From the NCBI GenBank assembly GCA_000310025.1, contig FN648111.1, forward strand, positions 248,001 to 312,000: 64,000 nt of DNA, given 5' to 3'. The notes beneath the pieces were generated by a model, which was given only the letters and a program-made list of their open reading frames with translations, made no database searches and was not told the origin of the DNA. The first letter of the stretch is position 1. Every line of letters starts with the position of its first letter. Both the position numbers and the translations under genes were made by a program. The stretch is from Ectocarpus siliculosus (lineage: Eukaryota > Sar > Phaeophyceae > Ectocarpales > Ectocarpaceae). Positions 44,650 through 56,719 of this stretch are shown piece by piece.

Positions 44650-47600
44650 CTACGTCATCCTCAGCTGATAGTCGCCATTTTGGGTGATATACCTGGTACG
44701 GTACAAGTCATGCATCGAGGGAGCAGGAGAAGCATCGCAGTTGAAGAGTGAGCCACCGTCAAAATACGGAGATACATCATCCATCGCCATCCGACAACCA
44801 ATTTCGAAACTTGAGAGGAAGCAAAGGCACCAAGCTTGGCAATTTGATCGTACTTTATGGTACCAAACCGAATGGGGAATAACGATCAAAACGTCAAGAG
44901 AACGGGCACGACAAAGCTGCTCAGGATGCATGGGGGAACACCGGTAGCAGGCCCTGTTGTCACGTTCTCACCACTTTCGCGGATGACTGGGTGTCCACTT
45001 TATCTACACCTACCAACAGTAAGTAGTATTTTCTTGTCTCACCTAACCCACGGCAATGCCTGGTAGCCGCTCTTCTCGATGATCTTGAGGTATCGGACCT
45101 GGATACCACTCACCGTGAAGTACGGGATCTCGAACTTCACCTGAATTTGTTGACAGGTATGCATATAGCCAGCGAATGTCACACCGAAGTGAAAACCGAA
45201 GGGTAGCAAACATCAAGCGTGAAATGAAAAACAAGAGCGGTACATGCATATTGTAGAAGAACTATCGAATGAATTTGTAGGACGGACTCCCTTTCGGATC
45301 GCAGTGATGCCTCCATTTCACTGCCTACGATCACCGATGCAAGACAAGAAGACAGTATAATAAACATTTTCGCACACACTCATGCCAAAACGACACAGTA
45401 CAGTACATGCCATGTCTGACGCGATAAATGTACCCTAGCAGCAGCAATAATCGGTTCCCAGCTTTCAGAACGTATTGCAGGCACGTTCACAGCAGTTAGC
45501 AATAGTAAGTGTGTTGCAAAGCGTGTTCGGTGGCACGCTCATGCATCCAACTGCTGTCTTGAAAATTGCTTCCAAAATCCAGCATGCTTCCAACTGCTGT
45601 CTTGTCTGCCTCCGGAAACAACTCCGTATCCATCTCCACCGCCGCACTCTCTTCAACTGATATGTCTTCTATTGATATGCCAACACCGCCCCGGAATGGA
45701 CATCAAAGGAAGCACGTTCAAAGTGGTTTCTTCTGTGACGCTTACTCGTCCACATTCGAAGGTGAGGGACGGAGGGAGGAGGGTGACTATTTTCTTCACG
45801 GGAATAATGGAATCAAGAAAGCGCCCCAGGGCTTTTGTTGCAAATGTATTATGCCGCGCCCACAAACCGCGTGAAAACATGCATTCCCGTTTGACCTCAG
45901 AACGTCTCAATTTGTTCACATGTTAGTAGCTGGTGACAAACAAAATAGCTCGAACACAATTTTGGCCAAACTCAAAGCATCTACTGTACGTATAATAGAT
46001 AACACGCCATATTGTCACAGTATGGAGTACCGCCTCCTGAATCTTGAGTGTTTCGAGGTACACAACTGTTAAAAACCTCGAACGAAAACTGATTGGTTGC
46101 CCTGAGCCTGGGCATCTCCAAAACCTCAAGTGTTCCGAAGATACCGCTTGCGAGAGAGCACGACTCACAAACACGCCTTTCTCACTACCCAACGCTCTAC
46201 ATCTTCCGACAACGAACACAACCAGTTGATTGTTTGGCAGCACCAGAACCAAAAAAAAAACAGCGGCACAAACGAGGTAGGAAAAACGTTACAACACTGA
46301 CCTGGATAGGGGCCTTCCACTCGCGGGCGTCCTCGGCGCTAATGCTAGGCAGTCCGAAGTGTGCTCGCATCAGGTACTCCTGGGAGCCGTTAAACTGCTT
46401 GATGCTCCACACAACGGCGTCCTGCAAGCCATTGATCGACCATGACACGGACATTGGCATGACACGGACGGTCCACGAAGGGGACGGGTGAATACTCACT
46501 ACAATACAACAGGTGACGATGGAGACGGTCCGCTACACCGGACGGAGTTGCACCGGGAGAGAAGAGGAGGAGAAGAATTCGAACCAACATATGTAAAGCA
46601 CCCGGACCAGATGCAACCAATTGACTTGCGTCTTACTGCACGTCACCACGACCAGACCGCTCTTGAACCATTTGAGAACGGTTGAGGAGCTCCATAGGAG
46701 GACTCGATCCTCATAGTTTGGACAATACGCCAACGTTGCCGCTCTGATCGATCGACCGAAGCTAAGCCGACCAGGGGTTAGCTCGCCAGTCAATAACTCG
46801 ATAACCAATCCCACAAACTCGCCCACCCGCGCAAGCGTCGACTACTCGATTGATGGGAGCAACCAGAGCAGCCGAAATGAGCGAACTGCTGTAGGGCTAA
46901 AAGCTAGGAAGCTCTCCTAACACGTAGAATAAACAACCACCACACCATGTCACAACTCATTTGGTGCTAAACTCGCTGCACGGCGAGAGCAAAATGAGTT
47001 GACACAATGTACTGCCGCCAACATGGTTCAAGAGATAGGAGTTGCCCTATCAACACCCGCTGCCCCTATCCCATTAGGCCTCTCTCTCTCTTCCTCTCAC
47101 CTGGTCGGGTAGGTAGGCCACGCTTCCGATCGAGGCCTTGAAGGTGGGCGAGTCGACGTCGTTCGGTACGGGAATGATGATCTCCACGTTGTTGGCGATA
47201 GAACGCGACTTGAACTGGCTTTTGGCCTGATCACAAATAAAGAAAAAAGGAAAAAGAACACGGAACGCACACAAAGGTCACAAGTCAACACGAGCGCAAA
47301 AGGAGAAAAAGATTATGGCTTACTCATCCATCCGACTGGGCATAGGACTCAATGTGTTGCAGGCAGCCGGACTTTCGACCAAGCGCCCCAACTTTACAGC
47401 GGAAGAAGAGGAAGTCCACTGCTTCAAACTGCCGCAGTTTCCACACGGCAGGCCTGTTTACCTTACTCTCCGTTCCCACAAACAGCAATGCAATAACAGC
47501 AATGCATAACAGCAATGCAATAGCAGCAAAAGCGAGCGCGCACGTAGGTATGTGCGTGTGTGTCTTCATTATTAGCATCGACAGCCCTGCCCAGCTGGCC

Positions 47601-50600
47601 AATGAAAAGATGTCAGTCTCAGTGCGGTTGAAAACAGAAAATGCTCCTTAATGAAATGATGTGGGACCCCGCGTGTGTCTGTGTGTGTGTGTGCGGTCTA
47701 CATTTTTCTGGCCGTACCTTCGGTAGAGGTGCAATGTACCTCCAGGGTAAGTCACACAGAGAGGAGGCCACACACTTGAAACATCCTCCTCCTCCAAGGA
47801 TATTGCGAGACAAGAACACAAACAGGGAGAAGTAGTGCAACGCAAAGTTGTTACTACCCATGCGCACGCACGTACCTTGATCATGTACTCTATCCTGCTG
47901 TGGGAGTGTGGCTCGACGACGGCCTCCACCCAGATGAGCGGCTTGACGTGCGTGGTGAGTCTGTAGGTCATCAAGTCAAACTCCCCATCGGGGGGTATGA
48001 AGGAGATCGTACGGTCGTTCTCGAACCGAGCCAGTCGCACACACCTATTCCGATCGGAATAAAACCACGCAGGACGGGGGCGGAAGACACGAGCACGCAT
48101 GAGAGGGGCGCCGCCGGACAATTGGTCCGAGACGAGTCATGAAGAGGACAACGGCAGCACGTGCCCTTAGAGAATATGTATCTCTCTTCATGCACCCATT
48201 GCCGTAGTTTCATAGCGTTCCAGCCGTTCGGCGACATATTTTCGGCGTGGATACGTGCTAGGTGATGACGGCTGAAAAGAACGCATGGAAAATAATCGTT
48301 GCAGGCAAAGGCAAAGCATGCCGGAAAAGGCGCCACAAGAACACACAGGATTAGCGAAAGAGCGAAAGACTCATCGGCACTACAATTGTAACGGCTACAT
48401 CATTTTCCAGTATAGCGCTATCAAAGGACGACACAAGTACGGCACGTGGAAGATAAAAAGAGAGTAAGAGTCGACAGCCCGCCAAACAGCAAGCGAAGAG
48501 AGAGGAGGGTAATCACGAAAGGAGGAGTCTAAACCCGGTAGTAAAGGGGGGAGGAGGATGACGAAAACAGAAGGAGGTTTCGTCGCTTGGGTTGGGTCAC
48601 TACCGTACTTGACCACAAAAAAAAGCGCCATCGAAGAAGAGCAACAGGGACAGGCAGACAAACACTTGATCGAAAGCATTTCCCACCATAAAGCAGAGCA
48701 ACAACGAAAACGGGAAGTCACTGTCAGGAACCCGTATGCCTAGATCGTCACGAAACGACTACCCCGCTCGGTCCGTCGAGTACTGGAGGAGAGGAGGGAA
48801 GCAGCGAGACACCTAGGCAAGGTAAGTAAGTCACGGCAGCACTCACTGATGGAACTTGATATCCTCGAGCTCAACGGCCTTCTTCGTCCCAGAAGATCGC
48901 CCGCTAGACTCGAACAGCAGCTTGTCGTTGAGCCCCAGCTTCAGCTCCGGCATGCCAGACAAGAAAGACTTGAGGCACGATACATCAGACACCAGACAAC
49001 CGACACCAGACGCCAGGTCCCGGGATGAAGAGTGGGGCAGAGAGAGAGTCAGCAAAGGAAGCAAGAGCAAGAAAGAGAGAATGGCAGGCAGGAAGACGGA
49101 CACATAGAGGGAGATGCTCATGTTTCAAGTCTGTGAACAGACGAGACTGTGTGTACATAGCTTCTTGATAAAAAAAACTTTGAAGCTTTGGGGAGGGGGT
49201 CCTAAGCCAACCGCTCGTCTGCAACGATTCTACTTCCTGATTTTCCAGCAATCGTTCAAACGAGCAACAACGAATGTTGTGAAAAATAACATATGCGTTG
49301 GCCAAACCCAACACAACGTAGTTTGAAGGGGACAAACGCAACGCGGCCTTTTAATGCATTCGGATCAAATGAGAGAGAAACAAAAGCATTTGTCGGGAAA
49401 CGCGACCCGTTTAGAACGGACCAGACATCAAAAGGTACGTGAGATATACTGTGGGTTCGCATAAAAGGTACCTTCATCTTGACGGCACCCACGATCTCCG
49501 AGTGTAACACCGTTCCGTTGGAAGACTCGAGCAGGTTCAGCTTCTCCACCACCTACAATAGCAAGGACGGGAGGGAAGAGAGAAGGGTAAGAGAAATAGC
49601 CACCGTGACTTGCCGCCATAACGCGTTCTGGCGCGCAATACCACGTTAGTATCGAAGCAACATGGCATCTCACTTTGCTACCCCAAATGAATCCATCTAG
49701 CAGGATGGCTTGGACAGACGACAAAATAGACCCAACACCCAACGCTTGGGTTCATGAAAATGACCTATTTATTGTTTTTCAGCAGACAGGGGCACGCGCA
49801 TCACCACCCTACCGTACGGCAAACGATAACATGGACTAAGCGTGTGCCATCATAAGTACCAGAACCCGAAGAGATGTGCGAATATAGCAAAATTGACAAG
49901 TTGAGGCCGAGAACAAGGTGTTGTACCCATTTGGCCACGAAGGAAAGAGGTACCCCATTTTGCCGTAAGCAGGAAAACCTAGCATAGGATACTCAACCAC
50001 AAAAACAAGCTTCACTGTCCCCGACAAGACGGAAAAAGGAGAAGACCAGACAGGAGGGGGCAAAAGAACAGTAGAAAAACATACCAACATGCCTTGAAAC
50101 GGGGCAATGTCGGGGCAAAAACAATCAAGAACGGGCAGCCACGTCGGTCAAAGCACCAGGCGCGTGGCGGATCGACAAAAGGAGCAAGGGAAGAACAGGC
50201 CATGGATTAAAGATAAAAACAGCAGTCGATATTTTGTTTTTGCTTGGCCTCGCGTGTCGAATGGGAGGGAAGGGCTCTTTACAAGTCGTCATTATGTGCA
50301 TGTCAAGTCAATACAAGCCGTCAATACTGCTGTACATGTATGCTTACATCCAGGAAAATCTCGTTCTTGCGGTGCTTGATTCCTTCGCTTCGCCAGGAGA
50401 CGGCGTTCGTCAAGGCCACAGGCGGCCGTGGTGCGGCCTCCAATCGGTTCCCTTCCTGTCAACCACAGCCACAGCATCGGGGGTCGCGGAATCAGCTCGA
50501 GAAAACGGAGCCCAAAGCATATGACGTCGACAGCTAGGGACTCAACTATAAATGTTAGTTGAGGTTGTGACAGGTCGTGAGTATGCCAAAGGTGCACAGC

Positions 50601-53460
50601 AGCTACAACATACAAGAGCATGATCAAATGATGGAAACTTGATGGCAACTGCTATTGGCATGCTGCTAACAACGGGTGTGGTTTGGTCAACACAGGTAGC
50701 TGCAGGGCACCGGACACCAACAAGGCGACTCGGTTTGACGTTACAAGCACACAAACAACAACAACAACGACACGACAACGACGTAACCAACATAGACAAT
50801 TGTCTATTATTTTAAAAACAACACTCGCCTGGGTAATGTATTCCCTGAGAATCTTGGACTCCATGGTTTGTGGGTATCCGAAGTCCATGGTCTCGTCGAG
50901 GAGCTCGTAGATGATGACAAAGTTGTCTCGAATAGACTCCTCCTCAAGCTCCCCGAAGTAGTCCTTGAAAACGTCGACCTGAAGGAAAGAGAAAGAGGAT
51001 GATATGGTGGAACAAAAACACCACAGAAGGAGGACTAGACATGAACGACATGATAGTAATGCTTGCGCACATCCAACTTACGAAAAGAGAGGTCGGAACA
51101 AACAATAGTGTCATGGAACTAGTTAAACATGCCAAAGATCGCTCAAGCGAAATAACTACACACGGCGGTGTTCATTCCACATTCCACACGAACTGTGCAG
51201 ACCTAGAGCAGAGACACAGCATCACTGTTTTACCAAACTGCGGCAAACTGCCGATCGGGGACCAGGCCAAACCTCACCCAACAAACGGTCACAAATAAGA
51301 AGGAGTCCTCGAACATGTTAACCATCAGCAATCAACTCCCGGCATCTTGCGTGACAACGATGATTGTCTCGATGGATACGATTGTCAGATTACATGTACT
51401 GAAGCGAGTTTCGGTTTGAACACGTCGACTGAACAAGACACATGTCAACGGGTAAAACGTTGAAAATCGTAGGTATGCATAGCAAATGCATCTTCGGGAA
51501 AAAAAAGAACGAGAGAGAAAACACTCGACTTGGCGCTATTGCCCATTCCTAGGTCAACTGTAGGTCAAAGTCAAGAGTCTGTCACGAGCAGAATGAAACG
51601 AATGGAATTGGTGTACTATGGAAAAAACTGTTTCGTGAAACACTAATCTGTGTTGTATTGTATGCCATCCACGTAGCCGTCTTCGTCATACGCAGGGACG
51701 TACTGTGCTGTCTGTACGTTCTTCAACACAACACCGATAAAAACAACCGAAGAGCAATGGGTGTTGCGTTTGAGCGCCAAAGTCAGAAGTCCGACAGCAA
51801 CAGAGTCTCACCAGCTTGTACAAGTACACCAGCATGAGCGCGACGTTGCTGTTCCTCTTGGTGGCGCTCATGAGAATGAGGTTGTTGTACTGCACGTACA
51901 CGAAAGTCACGCCCTCCACCGTGAAGATAGGCTTCTGCTCCATCTCCTCCCTCTCTTGGATGTGATTGCTGCCATGTCAGGAAAAAAAGAACACATTTGT
52001 CAGGGTAGAAGGAGGTAGGTTGTCATAGCCCTCCGCACCATACTACCCAGCAACGACAACCTATACAACAAAATGAACGTCCGAGACAAGGATGGAAGAG
52101 AGGGAATCCAAAACCACACACCGACTCACGAGCCCACGCCAAAAAACACGACAAGAGGAATCAGGGCGGCACGGCTATTCTGCTTCTCTATCGGATACAA
52201 CAAATAGTTGTACAGTATGATGGCAACGGAACAACCAGCCAATCACCACACAACAAGATACACTTCCAGCAGGTTACCATTTTCTAACATGTCTCAGCAA
52301 GTGTGCCTGTCTGTAAAATCGGGAATGCGTCGGCGGGACAGGGGGTGCTACAGTGGTGCACCTCTACCAGTGCCCGATAAGCCACCAGTGAGAGAGCAGC
52401 AGCGGGAAACTGTACGATAGCACCACTGCAATAGACGCCATCTCTGGGCCTCAACCGGCAACGACGTCAAGCAAGAGCCCCAACACAGACCAGCACAACT
52501 AATGTCTCGTCTGTCACCTTCCACCTCGTGCCATCCTAGAGTAAAGCATACCACTATTCGGTGCGATAAGCCAACCTCGACAAAACGGGGGTGTCGTGCT
52601 CATGCCATGTGTCATGTGTCATGTCGTCATGTGTCACGTCGTTCTTCTGTCCCGTGATCGGCGCACACTGTTCTTCATTCAAGCGGCTTGCCATGACCGA
52701 CACCTCTCAATCTCTTGCATCTCCGCACTAACATTCAGAAAGAACACCTTGAGCTATACCCCTACAGTACTCTCGAGAATGCCATTCACAGTGGAATCGC
52801 AGAATTAATCTCGCCGATTGGTGTAGTACCAGCACGGAGGGCGTCTGAAACCGTTTTTCTCTGAAACCGTTTTTCTCTGACAGCAACTCTCGGATACTGT
52901 GGAGTACGATGCACACCTAGTCGGTCCGATGCCGCCGAATGACAGCTACAAGTAGACCAAGAGAGTTCTTTGTGTCGCTTCTACAACAGATTTCTTCAAT
53001 TGTAATACTTCTGGGCGAATGCAATCTCACAATTTCGTTTATGCCAACAGTGGACACACTTTTTCCAGCAACGTTACAGCGGGGGTCCCCCATAAGGCGG
53101 CGGTGGGGCAGCTTTGACCGCCTTATAGGGGCAGCCGCCTTATACGATGTGTATGCTAGAACAACTTGATTTTTGCGTCAACGCCCCTAATTTTTCCCGC
53201 CTTTTATAGGGCGAACGCCTTCTTCAGGGAACTCCACTGTGCGAAGAGGGGGGTGGGGGGGCTTCGTTTTCGTCACGCCGCAAGCTCCAGACGCTGACAG
53301 CTCGACGTAGCCGTTGCATAACAGCACAACAGAAAACAATCGCTCGGTCGCCAGCTCACCTGAAAGTTTCGGATACCGTCATCGGCACGTCTCCGCGGAA
53401 GTTTCTCGAGATGATGATCTTCCCCTTGAGGTCCATGATGAACAGAGCGGAGGCCACCAT
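44650..53460 (-). CDS. AP-1 complex subunit mu, 424 residues, 11 exons
   Basis: This is the medium chain of the AP-1 clathrin adaptor, which selects tyrosine-motif cargo at the trans-Golgi network and endosomes. Exons on the minus strand are 53460-53360, 51968-51812, 50978-50829, 50455-50348, 49552-49472, 48968-48847, 48044-47876, 47226-47101, 46421-46302, 45140-45043 and 44692-44650. They sum to 1275 bases with consistent phases. The N-terminus MVASALFIMDLKGKIIISRN starts a longin domain (about 1-140). The mu homology domain follows, with NEIFLD ending in D172 and LPWVRYIT with W409, the two residues expected to line the YxxPhi pocket. VRLARFENDRTISFIPPDGE and the end GDYQLRMT are diagnostic of mu1/mu2. 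SASA-type N-terminus and length favour mu1. All introns are GT-AG except intron 3, whose donor is GC (CCCAG|GCGAGT). The MITE-like insertion at 53077-53239 lies in intron 1. Confidence 0.96.
47477..47530 (+). repeat. Short AACAGCAATGCAAT tandem repeat in an AP-1 mu intron
   Basis: Three to four imperfect units of about 15 bases lie between exons 8 and 7 of the adaptor gene. Confidence 0.75.
53077..53239. mobile_element. 163-bp MITE-like element in intron 1 of the AP-1 mu gene
   Basis: The left end TA|CAGCGGGGGTCCCCCATAAGG and the inverted right end CAGTGGAGTTCCCTGAAGAAGG share CAG, TCCC and AAGGCG at matching positions. CCGCCTTATA motifs repeat inside (53090-53210). The left flank is TA; the right is TG, so the target duplication is imperfect. 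CAGTGGA ends are typical of Tigger-type elements. Confidence 0.5.
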
Positions 53461-56400
53461 CTTGCCAGCACCTAGAGCTAGCTAGCTCCCTGTTACGAGC
53501 TCCTGCAGATGCCCTTTCCCGTTATTTCACGCCGCTAAGGCTGATGCACACTACCACCACTCCCCCCCGCGTCAACCGCCGTCAGCGCCAAGCAAGAGGG
53601 AGTTGGGTCGTCCTGGCTCTTGGGAGGGGACGGATCTAGCAGAGATGAAGAGTGTAGCGAGCAGCGAATCGGTAGGTCACAATCGTAGGGCTACCGCTTC
53701 AGTCAGGGGTTAAATAGAGCTACTCATCATGCGGCTGTTCACGCAGGCAGTGGGTGAAATGGTTATGTAGTAGTGTACAGCTGTACCAGTTGTCATGTCG
53801 TGATGGGTGCCAACTCGAAGAACGTCCCAAACAAAACATCAGGACAGGAAGAAACGAAAAAAGCTGTCATGTCGACGGCGGTGCTTGTCGCCAACATGTG
53901 GCCCAGCTGCTGCTGGCTGCTGTGCGTGACATCCGGCAGGCAGTGGGGCGGCCAACCGCGACTCTGCACCCAAAACGTACCATGGTGCAATGCAACGCCG
54001 CTGTATCATGATAGAAGTACATTGGAACGCGCCTGCCTCACGAAACCACCACTACCCTTGTTGTGACAAACATGAAAACATGCCGCGACGCCAGAAAAAA
54101 AAAGCTGGGGCAGTCACTGCTGTTGGACACAGCCGCATCACACCAAACCGAGCAGGAGGATTATTGAGCAACGGAACGGCTGCTCTCCCAAAGCGAGCTG
54201 CAGCAGCAGTACAGTGCCGCAAATGTCAATGTTTGCTTGGGCGGGCGTCGACACGTTTGACACAGCAGTAATGCCACGAGACGCAGTGACTTAGCATACG
54301 ATACGGAAGGAGAACAACAGAACAACAGCAATCTCAGTAGTGTTTGTCCGAAGGACACTGCTTCAGAGAATCAAATCGCATAACGAGAGATACAATCAAG
54401 CTGGTATACTATAATAGGGAGCGATTATGTTGAGGTGCTTCGAGAATGACCCAGGTGTATGTACAGCAGCAGTCGCAGTCTGGCATGTCAACGGCGGTAC
54501 ATATCAGAGCAACGCAGATGACCAACACATCAAATCACCAGCAGGCGTAAACCCTTCTCTGCAAGCCTCCTGGTTAGACTACAAGTCTACCTGGAGGCTT
54601 GGGAAAGCACCCAGAGAAGAGGTTTGACCCCAAACAACAAGAAGAAGCAGGGTGGGCGGCTGTGTGTACACTTGGGGTTGTGGTTGGTGTGCGGAACAAA
54701 CACAAGAAATCAGGGGGGGGGGAAGTACGGCAGCGCTCCCATAAGGCTTGGCGTTCTAAGATAGGCCGCTCACGAACACCTTGCGCACAAGAGGCAGAGA
54801 GACAGGAGCAACGGTTGCTTGCTCAAGGCAACGCCAAATAACACGTCGACGTTGCACGTGGAAATCAGTGCTGCCAGAGGGCTAATACTCACGGCCGCGC
54901 CAGCATACCCCTCTACTGCTGCATCCTCTAGCCTCTGCCCAGCCTGCTACCAGAATCTCTTCTGCTGCTGCCGTGAACCTTCTCACCTCAGTCTCTGACT
55001 ATCTTTGTTTTCCCCCCGACAGCGTGCTAGTAGCTGCGAGTTCCTCCACCCGTCTTTTCCTCTTCCCCTCTGGCCACACCCGCACAACCTCGATGTGGCT
55101 CCCTATTTCTGCCGTGCGTGCCTTTTGCTCTGCTGCTCTTCTCAAGTTCTCAGTTCTCGGTCTTGGGGGGGGCACATGCATTGGTACTTTATCCCGTTAT
55201 ACCTATATGGTCATTGTGCATGATGTACGGAGCCCCGGGGACAGAACCCGCCCATCCCCGGGGCCGCCGCGATCTTCCGAAAATGGGGATGGTTGGCGGT
55301 CACCGTGATCGCGTGCCTGCCGTACAAGTCGACAACCGCGTTTGCGTGATTTCGGAATGAGAGCTTGAGGCGATGAACAAGCCGGTGAGTGCTTGCCTAC
55401 TGCACTGTACGTACGGCGGACTTTCGATCCACCGAGCTTTGAGACGAAAGCAGACATCAGTTCAACACTTCAGCAACGGCAGGCAGGGGTAGCTGTAGAC
55501 AGGCGCAGACCATGTGCATGGATACTCTCCTGTGGATCCATCGTCTCCCAGCTGTCCTGCACATGCCTTTCATAGAGCAGCGAACACCGGCCATGTTGCC
55601 GAGCAGCAACGCCAAGAATATGCTTCAGGAGAGGGCAGCAATGGCCTGTGCGTATAGCTTGCCCGCGGGAACAAGAGGAAATCGACTCGTAAACGATGCG
55701 GGATGCTGGGATACTCTGACCCAAGACTTGGAAGTCTCTGTTCATGTACAGCAGTAGTAGGCAGCAGTGCAGGTTTACCACACAGCGGCAGGTTAGCGCG
55801 CACTCTTTTTGGAACTGCTGTACAACCTCTCGTCATGTTTCTCGTTCCGCCTCTGCATGCAGCATACCATAGAAGCATCGCCACAAGCAAAGCGTCGACA
55901 GCAGTCTGACGAGGTATAGACTAGACTACATGTTTGCGTTGTACTGCAGTCTACGATCTGATCGTCGGTGCAACAGGTTGAACCTGACCAAATTGCTCTC
56001 GGTTGCTTTTCGGGCGGTCTTCTAGCTCCTTCTTTAGTTTTGCGTGTGACTTAGGCAACCTGTGCGATGGTACATGTAGTCGTTGTTGGCTGATCGCAAG
56101 CGTCTTCCTAGGCTCTGCTGCCGTTGTTTTCTCTCTCCATGGAAGTGAGCTCCTCGTGGCAAATAAGGATCCATCCGTCTGCCTGTGGGTCCCTCACCCA
56201 CACCCATCTCTTCCGTACATACAGCTTTTGGTTCAACACCACAAGACAATTTTTAGTTTCTTACCGGGGGGGCGGTGCAGTCTTCGGTTGTACACGTGAA
56301 AGATGAACATAGCCGTCAGTTGTAGTCTACGTACACACGGACAACATGTGTAGCGTTTGGCTGCGCACCGGGTGTCTACAGTACAACCAGGGGAGCAATG

Positions 56401-56719
56401 TGTCCTCTTCAATACACGTGATTCAAAATAGGCACCGGTGTTTACAATAGAAACAGCTGCCAAAATAGTACACATCCGAAGGTCTTCACCTGCCACGCAA
56501 AAGTGTGGGTTCGTCTCGTAGGTTGGCACCAACCAACCTACCAAAATGACGACATGATCAACGCAAGTGCAGCAGGCAAACGTTGGATTTACCTTGGCGC
56601 ACTTACTTCAGCTTTGTGCACAACACGATCCCTCTGACTTAATCAATGCCGCCGTGCTTCTTGCTTCAACGTTCCCCCCACTCCCGCCCTTATTTCTCTT
56701 GAAAACGGCTTCCACATAG
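53461..56719. other. Divergent intergenic region between the adaptor and kinase genes
   Basis: The two genes are head to head, so promoters for both should lie here, together with untranslated and possibly coding first exons of the kinase gene. No conserved core-promoter element could be assigned. Open stretches around 55000-55700 have no recognisable domain. Confidence 0.4.
54563..54602. repeat. 40-base hairpin
   Basis: CAAGCCTCCTGGTTAGACT, a three-base loop, then AGTCTACCTGGAGGCTTG: about 17 base pairs with one mismatch and one bulge. It is not a tRNA. It is probably a small inverted duplication; a small-RNA precursor is only speculative. Confidence 0.55.
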
